Shown piece by piece: positions 48,601 through 58,770 of a stretch of 64,000 bases of DNA; positions within the stretch are counted from its first letter, which is position 1, and each line of letters starts with the position of its first letter. Origin of the DNA: Entamoeba invadens IP1 (taxonomy: Eukaryota > Evosea > Mastigamoebida > Endamoebidae); contig NW_004443578.1 in NCBI RefSeq assembly GCF_000330505.1, positions 62,001 to 126,000 of the forward strand, read 5' to 3'. The position numbers and the translations under genes were made by a program. The notes below the pieces were generated by a model. That model searched no databases and was not told where the DNA came from. It was given only the letters and a program-made list of their open reading frames with translations.

Positions 48601-50807
48601 TTTCCGCACAAAATTACATTTCTATAAATGGATATTGCAAAGAAGTGACAAATTGTGAAATAACTTCACTTCTTGGAAATTGCCTGTCATGCCGTGACGG
48701 GTATTTTCCACATAATGGGAAGTGTACCCGATATCTCGGAGACACCAACTGCGACTGTGTTAGGTATGAAGACAAAAAGTGTTTGCGTTGTTCATCGAAG
48801 CATTATTTGAATGATGGAATTTGTTATTCATGTTCTTCAAATTGTGAGAAATGTACAAATGGGTCGTATTGTTTAAAGTGTACCACTGACTATTATCTTG
48901 TTGAAAATATGTGCAAAGAATCTTCTGAAAATTCTTCTGTTAATTTGGACCACTGCAAAACAGTTGTTTTGGGAATGTCTGTCTGCGCAGTGTGTGAAAA
49001 ATATTATTTTCGAAATAGTTTTGGGAAGTGTGTAAAGTGCGTAGAAAATTGTAAAGAATGTAATCAAAAAGATAAATGTATAACATGTAAAACCAATTTT
49101 TTTCTCCTTGAAAATTCGACGCAATGTCTTTCATACACTTTTCTTGAGAATTGCAAAACAAAAAGCCCTACTGGGTGTTTGTCTTGTAATTCGGGCTTTT
49201 TCGTCGATTCACAATTTTGTGTTTCGTGTGATACAAAAATAGAACAGTGTGAATTGTGTGACGAAAATCAAAAATGCACAAAATGCACTGATGATTTTGT
49301 TTTAGTTGACAAAATTTGTGTTTCAAAAAGTAACATCACAAATTGTATTAAAGTTTCTAATTCAAAATGTTCAAAATGCACGTTCTGGAATGTTCCGACA
49401 TCTTCCGGCACTTCATGTCGCAAGAAAGTTGTGTGGTGGGTTGTTTTTTTGCTTGTTTTATTTGTGTTATTCGTTTTTGTCACTTTGATATTTGTGTTCA
49501 TCGCAGTGGTGCTTTTCTTGATGAAAAAACACAGAGAAAATAAAATACGAGAAAAGACGTGTATTTTTGATATTAAAAATTCAAATATAACTTTCAACCA
49601 CAAAGCAAAAAGTGATTTTATGCTAAACACGGACAACGTCCAATTTTTTGGAGACCAAGGAGAAATTCCTGTTTTAAAGAAGTCTCGTGAATTACTTTGT
49701 GTTGGGAATAATGGCAAAACGATACTTAAAGTTCAAATCAGTTTTAAAAATAGTGATAAATACCTCATTGAGACAAATCCAAGTGTTATTTCTATTCCTG
49801 GCGGCAAAGCTGCCGAGTTTGAGTTATTACTGACTCCAAAATGTAGTTGTCATTTTAGCGACTCAATTTCTGTAATAACAATCAATTTAAAAACCGGTAA
49901 AAAAACGCACACTATGGTGAAGATTTCTGGTCGAACAGAGGTCTCTACTTTACTTGATTTTGACGAAATCAAAGAAAAAAAGAAAATTGGGGAAGGGGGG
50001 TTTGGAGTTGTTTATCGCGGAGATTTTCGAGGAAATGATGTTGCGATCAAAAAGATGAAAGATGTTTTCAATAGTGAGGAGTCGATTATTGAATTTGAAA
50101 AAGAGGTGAAAATGTTAGACAAATTTCGAAGTGACTTTATTGTTCATTTTTATGGTGCTGTGATGATCCCAAACAAAAAGTGTTTAGTCACCGAATTTGC
50201 GCAATTTGGCAGTTTAGAAAATGTTATTGAAAAACATTTCCACACCAAAAAAGATCTTTTGTTGTCGGCTTTGTCACCAAAATGTGACACTTCTGTTCCG
50301 CTCCAAATGCGGATCAAATTGTTATTAGACGCGGCAAAAGGAATTTTGTATTTACACGAAAATGGGATTTTACACAGAGACATTAAGCCCGACAATATTC
50401 TTGTGTTTTCATTAGAAAAAGACATGAAAGTGAATGCAAAATTGACTGATTTTGGAACATCACGAAACATCAATTTGTTAATGACAAATATGACCTTCAC
50501 TACGGGTGTTGGAACTCCAACGTATATGGCTCCCGAACTTTTGGGAAGACAGAAGTACAAGAAAAGTGCAGACGTGTATTCATTTGGTATCACTTTGTAT
50601 GAAGGAGTGTCTTTCAATTTCGCTTTCCCACAAGAAAAGTTTGAATACCCATGGAAAATAGCCGAATTCGTGATGGAAGGGAAAAGACCTCCGCAAGACG
50701 ACATCCCAAATTCTATTTTTATTATCATTAAAAACTGTTGGAAACAAATCCCAGAAGACAGAAGTGAAATGCAAAACATCGTCTGCGAACTGCAAAAATG
50801 GCTGTAA
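45675..50807 (+). CDS. Transmembrane receptor-like kinase, CXXC-rich (TMK family)
   Basis: A 1710-residue single-exon protein. Signal peptide 1-19 (SILISLIFLTYFVNS). The ectodomain to ~1250 has an N-terminal beta-rich half with many N-glycosylation sites and a C-terminal half of Cys-rich repeats (CxxC, e.g. CESCPDRYEAYKNSCDEC, CIHCKNSKCVQC) like furin-type repeats. One membrane helix lies at ~1252-1285 (VVWWVVFLLVLFVLFVFV…). A juxtamembrane beta domain (~1300-1425) precedes the kinase at ~1432-1710: GEGGFG glycine loop, VAIKK lysine, HRDIKPDN (~1566), DFGTS (~1591), GTPTYMAPE. All catalytic residues are present, so it is active in principle; the HRDIKPDN loop is of Ser/Thr or dual type. TMKs are a large Entamoeba family used in growth signalling and in recognising prey and host cells. 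The ligand is unknown. Confidence 0.95.
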   Translation: MKSVSILISLIFLTYFVNSNQWCELGSTILYTNNTSCTQNGWSVKINLNKYDFLLTNTMAITGAITFEDTSNDQKSINFYFQNPLITVLYVKVSSSSTLLYFDEETRPKDLQIVFACDQNEFKCRENVDLGKQPNFYVAQNALLIFSVIDQKPWISSNRSYTQKIAYLYIDGISQQTVNFEFITNPFLGEQNAPTRYLFTGKSGDNQISFDGKTPLNLVPRSVCEKNGIHRFLVFDEHFNNDTKNKNCFCEPNNTDFSYENNFNFPDCYYNSSMFILNLMNLIENKEDQIVITFERTKWASVLFSSSKKYQLLSQNSEILTFDEINLKDNANVTFHMSVIVKKFVVYKITDFHFLNNLEISEINVIDKNSVINDILFAVDGSYVDKSDVTTKCGKRCILKESVNSLCNCSYTINGWYPVGYYNRNKGDCFVVSNQQELTLFISSPNYVVSNNENWKSVIFNTSFVSITGNYNFTVNVMNVTNCINSVSQIYCNTLILGQNSEISIQSSGVLFIQNVVFETVKDNMNKNGIIKVYNGGILLFTDIRFVFPDTFINDASCFEFVSFQQTQNITITLAKYINLIGNKLIRICPQNVTQFNDEVICEVIGDYFESYDNYTNNVLHCPVSSLYSKIVVSNTFLNQTINFDGQFVQNQNVIKFTKSNSISTSFFNDNIKSVLFVLNSSGIGGAFSTLKGADKLYVGDLFGFSYTTKTKLNTNLMMITNTKFIKKESQFIEVISSPLFQTNALYVTSQNVVKNLQCKTSYLKNGICTTFSDNCNQIYKNANGKNITCESCPDRYEAYKNSCDECPSHCIHCKNSKCVQCDLSFYNLNHTCYPIIDPSVIEYKYDRVLLCKNGTYPSGHTCKNCSANCVLCYSENQCVICDTKYVYKNGGCQLADESGTELATDKESLFCSQNYYLDNGKCFLCSTQFGALCQNCDFQKCYSCENGVINSTGKCTDITTSGCLITNSSYCSGCISAQNYISINGYCKEVTNCEITSLLGNCLSCRDGYFPHNGKCTRYLGDTNCDCVRYEDKKCLRCSSKHYLNDGICYSCSSNCEKCTNGSYCLKCTTDYYLVENMCKESSENSSVNLDHCKTVVLGMSVCAVCEKYYFRNSFGKCVKCVENCKECNQKDKCITCKTNFFLLENSTQCLSYTFLENCKTKSPTGCLSCNSGFFVDSQFCVSCDTKIEQCELCDENQKCTKCTDDFVLVDKICVSKSNITNCIKVSNSKCSKCTFWNVPTSSGTSCRKKVVWWVVFLLVLFVLFVFVTLIFVFIAVVLFLMKKHRENKIREKTCIFDIKNSNITFNHKAKSDFMLNTDNVQFFGDQGEIPVLKKSRELLCVGNNGKTILKVQISFKNSDKYLIETNPSVISIPGGKAAEFELLLTPKCSCHFSDSISVITINLKTGKKTHTMVKISGRTEVSTLLDFDEIKEKKKIGEGGFGVVYRGDFRGNDVAIKKMKDVFNSEESIIEFEKEVKMLDKFRSDFIVHFYGAVMIPNKKCLVTEFAQFGSLENVIEKHFHTKKDLLLSALSPKCDTSVPLQMRIKLLLDAAKGILYLHENGILHRDIKPDNILVFSLEKDMKVNAKLTDFGTSRNINLLMTNMTFTTGVGTPTYMAPELLGRQKYKKSADVYSFGITLYEGVSFNFAFPQEKFEYPWKIAEFVMEGKRPPQDDIPNSIFIIIKNCWKQIPEDRSEMQNIVCELQKWL

Positions 50808-50943
50808 ATGATTTATTTAATTTTGTTATTCTAAATTATAGTTGAACTCTATTTATCGGCAATTGATTTTTATATTAATTTTTATATTAATTTCATATTA
50901 TTAATTAAAACTAGTGGTAGAGTATATTCGCGACAAATGCCAA

Positions 50944-51010
50944 ATATTGAATTCCGATATAATTTCGTTGGACGGTCTATTTAAAAAATAATTATATCGG
51001 CATTCAATAT
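50944..51010. repeat. 67-bp inverted-repeat unit
   Basis: Arms 50944-50964 and 50990-51010 match at 20 of 21 positions; core CCGATATAATT, similar to the GATATAA core of the unit at 32564-32643. Lies between the kinase and methyltransferase genes. Confidence 0.75.
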
Positions 51011-51147
51011 GGAAATTGATTTATTTATAAGTTAAATAACACACAAGTTACTCATTGCATTATCCGATAAGATACCGCCCAATAATCTAAGAATGTAACT
51101 TCCAATGAAAAGAAATAAAAGGAATAGAAAACTTTCAAATTATAAGA

Positions 51148-51903
51148 ATGGAAGACCTTGACCTAAGCCAAGAAAGTCAAGCGGCTCTTCTTCAGTACTT
51201 TTCTTCATATAACACGTACTCAGAATTTTCCTCTGAACTCTCACACTTCAACGAGGAAAGTGAAAAACCGGATCTTGAAACTAAAGCTTATGCGACTGAA
51301 ACGTTTTGGGAGGACCGTTATAAAACCGACTCCAATACTTTTGAATGGCTCAGTAATTATGAAGAGATCTCAAATATATTAGATGAGTGGCTTATGAATT
51401 TCAAAAAATCGAGCAGGCTCCTTGTAACAGGTTGTGGCACGTCGGAGCTGACACAAAAGTTGTCTGTAATAGGTAATTGGAGCGATATAGTCTCGATGGA
51501 TTGTTCACCCTCCGTCATCGAAGCCATGAAGAAAAAGTACCCGTCACAGGGTGTCACCTGGGATGTCAATGACTTGACGCACATGACATACCGTGACGGG
51601 GAGTTTTCGATCATCATCGACAAAGCGACGATCGACGCGTTACTTGCAGCGGACAAGAACAGTGAAGAGAGTGAGAAAGACGACGAGAATATCAATCACA
51701 CGCAAAATGTTGTGAAAATGATGAAAGAACTTTCAAGGGTTTTACAAAGGGGAGGAGTTTTAATATGGCTTTCTTTTGGGGAAAATAAGACAAATTTTAT
51801 TCAAGAAAATCCATGGGGAAAAAATTGGTGTCTTGAAAAAAGTCAAGAAATTGGAGAGGCGGGGTGCATGCAGTACACCGCTTATTTGATTCGAAAAAAA
51901 TGA
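51148..51903 (+). CDS. EEF1A-type lysine methyltransferase-like protein
   Basis: A 251-residue class I SAM-dependent methyltransferase. A family-specific lead-in WEDRYKTDSNTFEWL precedes motif I LLVTGCGTSEL (91-101). The acidic ribose-binding residue is in VSMDCSPSVIEAM (~118), and the post-motif is WDVNDLTHMTYRDGEFSIIIDKATIDALL (~138-166). This combination (FxxVIDKGTLDAL) marks the EEF1AKMT4/METTL13 group, which methylates lysines of elongation factor 1A; substrate assignment here is inference. No signal peptide. Confidence 0.85.
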   Translation: MEDLDLSQESQAALLQYFSSYNTYSEFSSELSHFNEESEKPDLETKAYATETFWEDRYKTDSNTFEWLSNYEEISNILDEWLMNFKKSSRLLVTGCGTSELTQKLSVIGNWSDIVSMDCSPSVIEAMKKKYPSQGVTWDVNDLTHMTYRDGEFSIIIDKATIDALLAADKNSEESEKDDENINHTQNVVKMMKELSRVLQRGGVLIWLSFGENKTNFIQENPWGKNWCLEKSQEIGEAGCMQYTAYLIRKK

Positions 51904-52430
51904 TTCGTTTTTTTCATTTGCGTTCTCAAATTGTCAAAAATCTGAGGAAAAATCTAATCTCATCACTTTTGCGTAATAAAGGAGCGTCTTGAGTATATTA
52001 TAGTTTTGGGAATCGAATTTAATTATAAGTAATGGAAACTATTAATAATTGATATTTCTAGAAAAAATAAGTATAATAATTAATGGTAAAAATAACTAAG
52101 GTTTTTAGTTTGAAAAATAATTATAAAAAACCTTTTAATTAAACAATAATTCTTTGAAAAATAATTGTTTTAATTCTATTATATCGGTAACTTCATTAGA
52201 GCAAATTCACTGGATTAACACAGAAATTATTATTGAATCAATTTTAAATCCAATATAATTCCAATGATTTTAAAAAAAACTAAAGTCAATAAACAACTCA
52301 ATATAAAATGTATTATTCAATATGGTTAAACCAATTAAAATTATAATACTGAATTGAGATTATTGAGATTGACAAAATGAGTAATTTGGTGGAATAAAAA
52401 GACGGAAGAGGATCTTCGAAACACAAAAAA
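51904..52430. other. AT-rich intergenic region
   Basis: Nothing recognised. A TATATCGG motif near 52183 resembles half of the 50.9-kb inverted repeat. Confidence 0.55.
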
Positions 52431-53099
52431 ATGGATTTGTCGCCACTGTTTGTTAACAAACTGACATTAACAAGTCAACTCATCCCACTGAATTTGACCA
52501 AATACCACCTCAAGGTGAAGTGGGAAGACAGTGCACAAAAGATCAACGGAAACATTATGATTGCACTCTACGCTGCTCGCCGAGAGATGGACAAGAACTA
52601 CATCACGTACTTTTACCCCGTCACGGGGAAAGACACATACACCTTTGATAAAGAGCTTCCGAGGGGGTTCTACGACGTGCGCGTCCTCTCATACACGCGT
52701 GGTATAACATACACGTACCAGCGGTTATTCACAATCGACGAATTTTTTGTTGGCGAGCCCTATGAAGAGAAGTTTGAATTGGTCGTCGACGCATTCCCAG
52801 ATCGATCGGAAATTTTAGTTAAAATTAACGCCCCAGCCGATGAGGGTGATTTCATTGGAATGTTTGCGAGAGAAACCGTTTCGATGAAGGACAACTACAT
52901 GATTGGGCTCGGTAACACCATTTTTGGGGAAGGAAACCTCCAGAGGTTCTTCCCTGTCAACAAGGCTCAGCTTGGCGACATCAATGGAAAGGAGTTCCAG
53001 GTCAGGTTTTTCAAGAAAGATTGCGAGATCGTCAATGGGATAGACACAAATCGGATGCCGTTTGCGTTTTCTAATTACTTTAAATTTGAGACGAACTAA
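52431..53099 (+). CDS. Protein with two SKICH-like beta-sandwich repeats
   Basis: A 222-residue protein made of two similar halves. Each has a [DN]xIG/A-[LM][FY] pattern followed by a YI/YM strand: GNIMIALYAARREMDKNYITYFYP (~40-63) and GDFIGMFARETVSMKDNYMIGLGN (~140-163). After each comes a strand rich in aromatic and basic residues: GFYDVRVLSYT and EFQVRFFKKDC. The pattern recalls SKICH/CALCOCO-type folds that end in DWIGLF. No signal peptide or membrane segment. The fold assignment is tentative; no function is proposed. GC content is high for this genome, suggesting a well-expressed gene. It is convergent with the TLDc-like gene, only ~14 bases between stops. Confidence 0.6.
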   Translation: MDLSPLFVNKLTLTSQLIPLNLTKYHLKVKWEDSAQKINGNIMIALYAARREMDKNYITYFYPVTGKDTYTFDKELPRGFYDVRVLSYTRGITYTYQRLFTIDEFFVGEPYEEKFELVVDAFPDRSEILVKINAPADEGDFIGMFARETVSMKDNYMIGLGNTIFGEGNLQRFFPVNKAQLGDINGKEFQVRFFKKDCEIVNGIDTNRMPFAFSNYFKFETN

Positions 53100-53113
53100 T
53101 TGAGGAAATGTTT

Positions 53114-53623
53114 TCAATTTGCGTTTTTTGTCTGTTCATTGAACGTTGGACAGTTACTGTGGATGGCGAGTTGCCCAATGAGAAGCCGATGCACTTCAAA
53201 ATCCGGGAAGGCCTCGAATTTCTCTCCAAGTTCATTTATTGCAGTTGCAAGTGATGAATTACATGAATTGCCATAACAGTCGAGTTCTTCGCACAAATAG
53301 AGTGCATTTTCTAAGACAAGTTTTGGGGCGTTTGATGTGAGATATGGAATTTTCGGTCTACAACTCATTTTGTGTGGTATCCGCGCGATTTTTTGACTTT
53401 GAGTGAAACAAAAGATTTGAGGGGAAGGTACGGAGACATCTTCATTCGAAAATGTCAACGTTTTATAGTAAAAGCCAAATACAATGTTATAATTTGCTTG
53501 ACATAATATGACAATGTTTGTACGGATTTGTAAAGATGGAAATATATAAAACCATTCATATGGGTCTTTGTCACTGTCAAATAACACATCCATTGCAAGA
53601 AGATCTTCATAAAAGTTATTCAT
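53114..53623 (-). CDS. TLDc-like protein, short form
   Basis: A 169-residue protein that looks like a bare TLDc-like domain: MDVLFDSDKDPYEWFYIFP, then RTNIVILCQANYNIVFGFYY, CFTQSQKIARIP, and the late strand ALYLCEELDCYGNSCNSSLATAINE. The order matches the Entamoeba TLDc-type domain seen at 4888-5928, without the coiled coil. Sequence identity between the two is low. No signal peptide. Confidence 0.55.
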   Translation of the reverse strand: MNNFYEDLLAMDVLFDSDKDPYEWFYIFPSLQIRTNIVILCQANYNIVFGFYYKTLTFSNEDVSVPSPQIFCFTQSQKIARIPHKMSCRPKIPYLTSNAPKLVLENALYLCEELDCYGNSCNSSLATAINELGEKFEAFPDFEVHRLLIGQLAIHSNCPTFNEQTKNAN

Positions 53624-53961
53624 AACTATACTTCGTAGTTTTGGACTATCGTATTGACTTGTAAAAAATTAATACTAATTTTATAATAAATATATTATAA
53701 AAAAAAAATTTAATATACCGTTTTGGTGTGACGGGTATTTTTTAAATAAACTATATTTATTATATTTATTTTATTAAAATATTAAAAATATAACTTGTGA
53801 AAACTTTTTTTAACTACATAATTATAGTAGATTTTCTATTAATAATTCGACTTTATCATTTATATATAAACTATTGTTTTTGTTTGATTTATTATACTTT
53901 TATAATAAACAACAAGTTTAAAAAAAAGAGAAATGTCAATAAACAATCTCAAAAAGAGACG
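53624..53961. other. AT-rich divergent promoter region
   Basis: No gene; the upstream frame around 53800 is AT-rich noise read into the first primase exon. Confidence 0.6.
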
Positions 53962-55455
53962 ATGGAAATCGAAAAGAGTGAGACAGACCCAACCTATGAA
54001 CAACGAAAGGCGTATTACCGTTTGTTATTTATTTTTGATTTTTTGTTTTTGAAATGAATGGTTCTCGTGTTTTCAATCATCTCTCTCATTTTAATTTTTC
54101 CAAGTCAAAATTGACCCTATTTTCAAATAAAACGTTTTAAACACGTTTTCGTTTTGGTACGTACGTCCACGGTCATCACTTAATCATTTTTGACAAAAAA
54201 AGAGATTTCAATTAAACCGAAACGGTGACGAATAGAGTCCTGTTTTCCTACCGATGATTTTTATCGCTGGGTGACACGAGACGGCAAATTCTCAGACACC
54301 CGCGAGTTATCCTTCACTCAACCGGACAGCACATATCTTCGTTTCCAACACTTTTCGAGTTCTACTGAGTTCCAGAAACGGCTGAACATGAAGTGTCCGC
54401 TGAAGTTTGATATAGGTGCTATTTATGATAAGTTATTAACGGGGACTGGAGGGGTTCCCAAGTTACGTGAATTTGTTATAGATATAGATATGGATGAATA
54501 TAATGATGTTCGGTATTGTTGTAAAGGTGCTACGGTGTGTCCGAAGTGTTGGCCTTTATTAGTTTCGGCATCCAATCTTCTCAATTTCGTTTTGGTAACT
54601 CATTTTGGATTTAAACATGTGTTAACAGTTTTCAGTGGTCGACGTGGACTCCACTTCTGGGTCTGTGATCGTTCCGCAATGGAAATGAGTGATTTGACAC
54701 GTAACTATGTCGTCCAATACCTCAATCTCTTCGAAGCAAAAAACGTGAATGAGAAAGGCGAGAGTTTCGTGATCGTGAAAAGACAACATGATTTGTTCGA
54801 CACCGCTTTTGATATTTTAGAACCTATTTTTGGAAAGTATTGCACCGATCAAGAAATTTTTTGCAATCAGAATAGAAGAGACAGATTTTTAAGATTGATC
54901 GGCGACGCAAAAAGCCGATCACTTTTACAGGAAAAAGGCGACAATTTGACGTGGGAGGTCGTGAGGAAAGTTATCGTTTGTTCTTTGATGTTTTGATGAA
55001 TTTTACATATCGTTTGTATGACTTTTGACAAACTCGTATATATAGTAAAATTAATTATATTATTACTAGTATATCCCTGGTACATTTAAATAGTAAAATA
55101 AACTATACAATAGTTTTGAGCCACATGAGATGACCGACAGACGACGCCGCTTGATCTCCAAAAGATTGTCTTTACCTATTTATATCCACGACTTGATATT
55201 AACGTCTCAACAAAGTTAAACCATTTGTTGAAAGCACCTTTTTGCATCCATCCTGGAACAGGAAAAGTGTGTGTTCCTATTCACTTTACCGATGTAGCTG
55301 ATTTTGATATTAAACAAGTCCCAACGATGGAAGAGGCGATTAAGGAAATGTCAGAGACGATGGATACAGAGGAGGGGGAATATAGCTACAAACACTTTTT
55401 GAAATGTTTCCACACGTTTGTGGACGATTTGGTCCAAGATAAAAACGCGATTTGA
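53962..55455 (+). CDS. PRI1: DNA primase small (catalytic) subunit, two introns
   Basis: Exons 53962-54019, 54236-54975 and 55141-55455 join in frame (phases 1 and 0) via GTTTGT donors and ATAG and ACAG acceptors, giving 370 residues. The joined start reads KAYYQ/SCFPTDDFYRWV…RELSFT, matching primase YYKRLFP…RREFSFT. The catalytic Asp pair is in FVIDIDMDEYNDV (~102-106). The zinc motif is CC…VCPKCW (~114-124). SGRRGLHFWVCD is the nucleotide-binding strand, and the last exon holds FTYLYPRLDINVSTKLNHLL and KAPFCIHPGTGKVCVPI. It makes RNA primers in the polymerase alpha-primase complex. It is ~50 residues shorter than animal PRIM1, mainly in the middle helical insert. Confidence 0.96.
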
Positions 55456-56044
55456 GTGAGTGGTGTGGTGTTTTGGTTGTGTGTGGTATGACCAACAAAA
55501 TTTTTTTTAAATATTCAATAAATTTAATAAATAATAATACAAGAAACTATAATATTATGAAATACTTATTTAATTATTTATTATATTTATTTAACTAATG
55601 TTTATAATGAAATTAATAATTATTTAATTAGTAATGTAATTATTAATATTGTTATTATAAAATAATAATTTATAACTATAAGTTCAACTAATGTTTATTA
55701 ATAAATATTAATTAATATTAATAAATATATAAAAAATTAAAACAATTAAATATAAATTAGTTTTGTATTATATTTTTATTATATTTATTATTAAAGAAAA
55801 ATATAAATAATTATAATATTATTTTATTAAATGAAAAAAGAGAAAAATCAAAATATACATACAAATGTGGTTTTATTAATGGTTAAATTAATTATAAATG
55901 AATCATTAAATTACTATTCAAAATATTTTTATCGGTAACAAAGAGATGAGATAACAAGTACAACAACAAGAATATAATAATAAGACTCCGATAAAAATGA
56001 CCATCATTCTGAATATGCACCGAAGATAGAGGAACTTAAAAAAC
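55456..56044. other. AT-rich intergenic region
   Basis: Nothing recognised. Confidence 0.6.
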
Positions 56045-57978
56045 ATGGCTGACACAACATCAGAACTTCACGATTTCCCAACTTTATTACAACTTCTTTC
56101 ATCATATACGTCTATTCCAACGACTTTAAAAGGTCTCATTGACAATTCCAATCACATAGTTTCTTTACTCATCAACTCAATATCAACAAACGACACGTCA
56201 AAATGTGTCGACCCCATTTGCAAACTGCCAAACCCTTCAAAATTTTTACAAAACGAAGACACTCACGAGGAAAACCTATTTTTTAAAATTGAGGCGAACA
56301 ACTCACTTCTCAAATCTGCTCGGCTGCTCGGAGTCAAAGTTTGTTCATGGTCAATCATTTAGTTTTTGTATTATAAAATATAGATTACCCTTTTTAATTA
56401 GTAATAAAAAGTAAAAGAACTATTAACAGACTCACGAATAGTTAAATTTGACGGCATCGGAGTTTACGAGTCCAACGCCTGAGGTCTATAGTCAGATTGT
56501 CTCACTGATTTGGCAATTATTGATTATCGACCTTCAAAAAAGAATTTCAAAGAGTTCACCAGGGAGTGTGGACGCAGTCCTCGCACAACTATTGAACAAA
56601 GTCGTGCCAGGAACACTCCCAAATTACGAAACAACTCAACAAGTCGTCGATGATTTGTCCGCCCGAACAGATTTTCAAGTGACAACTCCCCGTCTCCACG
56701 TGACGGAGAATGAAGAGAGTGACGGAAAGACAGACGTGGAGATGCAAAACGAAAAAGAGAAAATTGAAAGGAAATTGGATGAGATGCAGAAAAGGTTTGT
56801 TCAACAGTTTATCTTACTAAAATTTACTATTTTTTAAAACTAGTAATGTATTAAATAAATTAACAACAAGGCTGGAAAGACAAGACTCAAAAGACCTCGA
56901 GGCTGCGATTTTGAAGTTGGAAGATGAAAATCAAGATCTTAAGAACGAAATCTCCAAAACATATGACGATTTGACAAAAGCAAGATTTTTATTATTACAA
57001 AAAATGAGCGAAACAAGACTGAAAATGGCTGAAGTGGAACGAGCGTTGAGGAATAAAACCGTGGTGGAACGAGAGATATTACAAAAAAAGAAATTGAGAG
57101 AAGCGAAAGTTGAACGAAAGAAAGAATTGGCCCACAACATATCACAAAAAATCCAAACAACTTATTTTGAGGTTTCCGAACTTGAATTTGAGATTTCTAG
57201 ATTGAAACTTCTTGAGAAGGACAAGCGAAACGAGCTGAACAAAACGATGAGAAAAAACAAAATCTCGACGATTCTTATCGAAGAAAAGGAAAGTGACAAA
57301 ACGCAAATGGAGATATTAATCAATAAATTAATTGAAAAAGAACGCAAGGAGAAACAAGAAAAAAATGAACTTAAAATTAAAACCGAACAGTTGAAAAACG
57401 AAAAAAAGAAGATTGAGATTGATAAGATGATGACTGTCGCGGAACGCGAGCAAAACGAGTTAGAAAGCGAGAAAAAATTGGAGAAGATGGAAAACCTCAA
57501 TAATTCAATTGGACGTGTCGAGCGAGGAATTGTGCACGAGGAAATGGAACACGACAGAGCGAAGGAACGACTTGAACAAGCGGAAGAGTTAAACAAACTC
57601 CGCGAAGCTGAGGGAGATTTTATGAAAGACCAATTATTGAGGAAAAAGGAAAGGGCGAGGAGGGAGAATGAAGTGGATTCAAAAAAAGTCGCGAAAAAGA
57701 GGAAAGAGGCCCATTTGAAGAAACTCAAAGTGATGCAAATGGACGAAAAGGTCGAAGACAAACTCCTTGAAAAGAGAGTCGTCAAGGCGGAGAAGGAGAA
57801 GTGCGACGAAGTGCTAGAGGTCATCGACGAGAGGGAACAGCAACAGCAGGAAGAGATCTTAGCTTCGAAACAAAGGAAGAAAAATCTCTTTCAGAAGAAA
57901 CAAATTGAGAGAATGTTTCAAATTAAGCAGAGGTTCATAGAAATGGGGATGGTCGACGTTTGTGAAGAAGAACAGTGA
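56045..57978 (+). CDS. Calponin-homology-like, long coiled-coil protein (two introns)
   Basis: Exons 56045-56338, 56442-56794 and 56871-57978 join via GTTTGT donors and AATAG and ACAAG acceptors (phases 0 and 2) to ~584 residues. The first splice rebuilds a calponin-homology-like core: NLFFKIEANNSLLKSARLLGVK/LNLTASEF…IVSLIWQLLIIDLQKRIS, which parallels fimbrin/plastin (NxxxAxxxAkxlGcxvvnI…LGLIWQII). Only this CH module is seen, so two-CH actin bundling is not implied. From ~200 to the end it is a nearly uninterrupted Lys/Glu coiled coil. It is probably a cytoskeletal linker; CH domains also bind microtubules, so the partner is open. Confidence 0.8.
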
Positions 57979-58322
57979 CTTAGTTTTTTCGAAGTCTCTT
58001 CTGTATTCTTATTCCGCCAGAAAAGTGAGATACAATTAAATTATAATTTATTTACTATTTTTTTAATTTTTGATTTTCTTTATGATATTATTAAAATTAA
58101 TAGTTAAATAAATTATTAATTTATTTCAATAGATTATTAGTAAATAATATTATTATTACTATTATATTATATTTTTTTTCAAAAAAAACAAAACAATAGA
58201 AATAACTATTTTTAGTTTAATCAAATAGGTTTTGAAATAAGCAAAACAAACAAGCCAATTTAAGACGAATTTTATTGCCAAAATTTTTTTTTGATTTTAA
58301 CATAAACTTTATTTTTTTATGA
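57979..58322. other. AT-rich intergenic region
   Basis: Nothing recognised up to the duplicated block. Confidence 0.6.
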
Positions 58323-58732
58323 AGTTAAAAAAAAATAACAATAAAATATTTAAACATCTAAAAGTCCCGTTTTGTAGGCTATTTTCATACTGTTATTATA
58401 TTTAAAACGAAAAAAAGAAAACGAGAATATATCGACTTACAAGACGAAACGAACGAAATGCTCGAAGTGGCTCTGCATTTTTCAATTAAAACGAACACTT
58501 ATTAATTTATTCTATATTTCTAGTATAAAAAATACCAACAGTATTACCACAAAGCAGTTATTGCTTAACACAAAGAATGGAAGTATTGCTTTGTCGAATG
58601 CTTTTTTCAAAGAACAGGCTTGGATGACCTCTTTTGGCGGGTGTGTCGTCATATTGACAAGACAAAACAGACGACGAAACATTCTCTGAGAGCTGGAACA
58701 TTTCATTTTGTATTTCAAAAAGTAAACAACAG

Positions 58733-58770
58733 TATAAAAGGAGTGAACTTGGATATCCATTCACTCAACA
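58733..58770 (+). promoter_or_regulatory. Core promoter of the small membrane protein gene, copy 2
   Basis: TATAAAA (58733-58739), GAAC (58745-58748) and an initiator-like stretch, identical to copy 1. Confidence 0.7.

Noticed and set aside
57162..57824. 220-codon minus-strand frame opposite the CH/coiled-coil gene
   Set aside because: Same antisense effect of coiled-coil codon bias.
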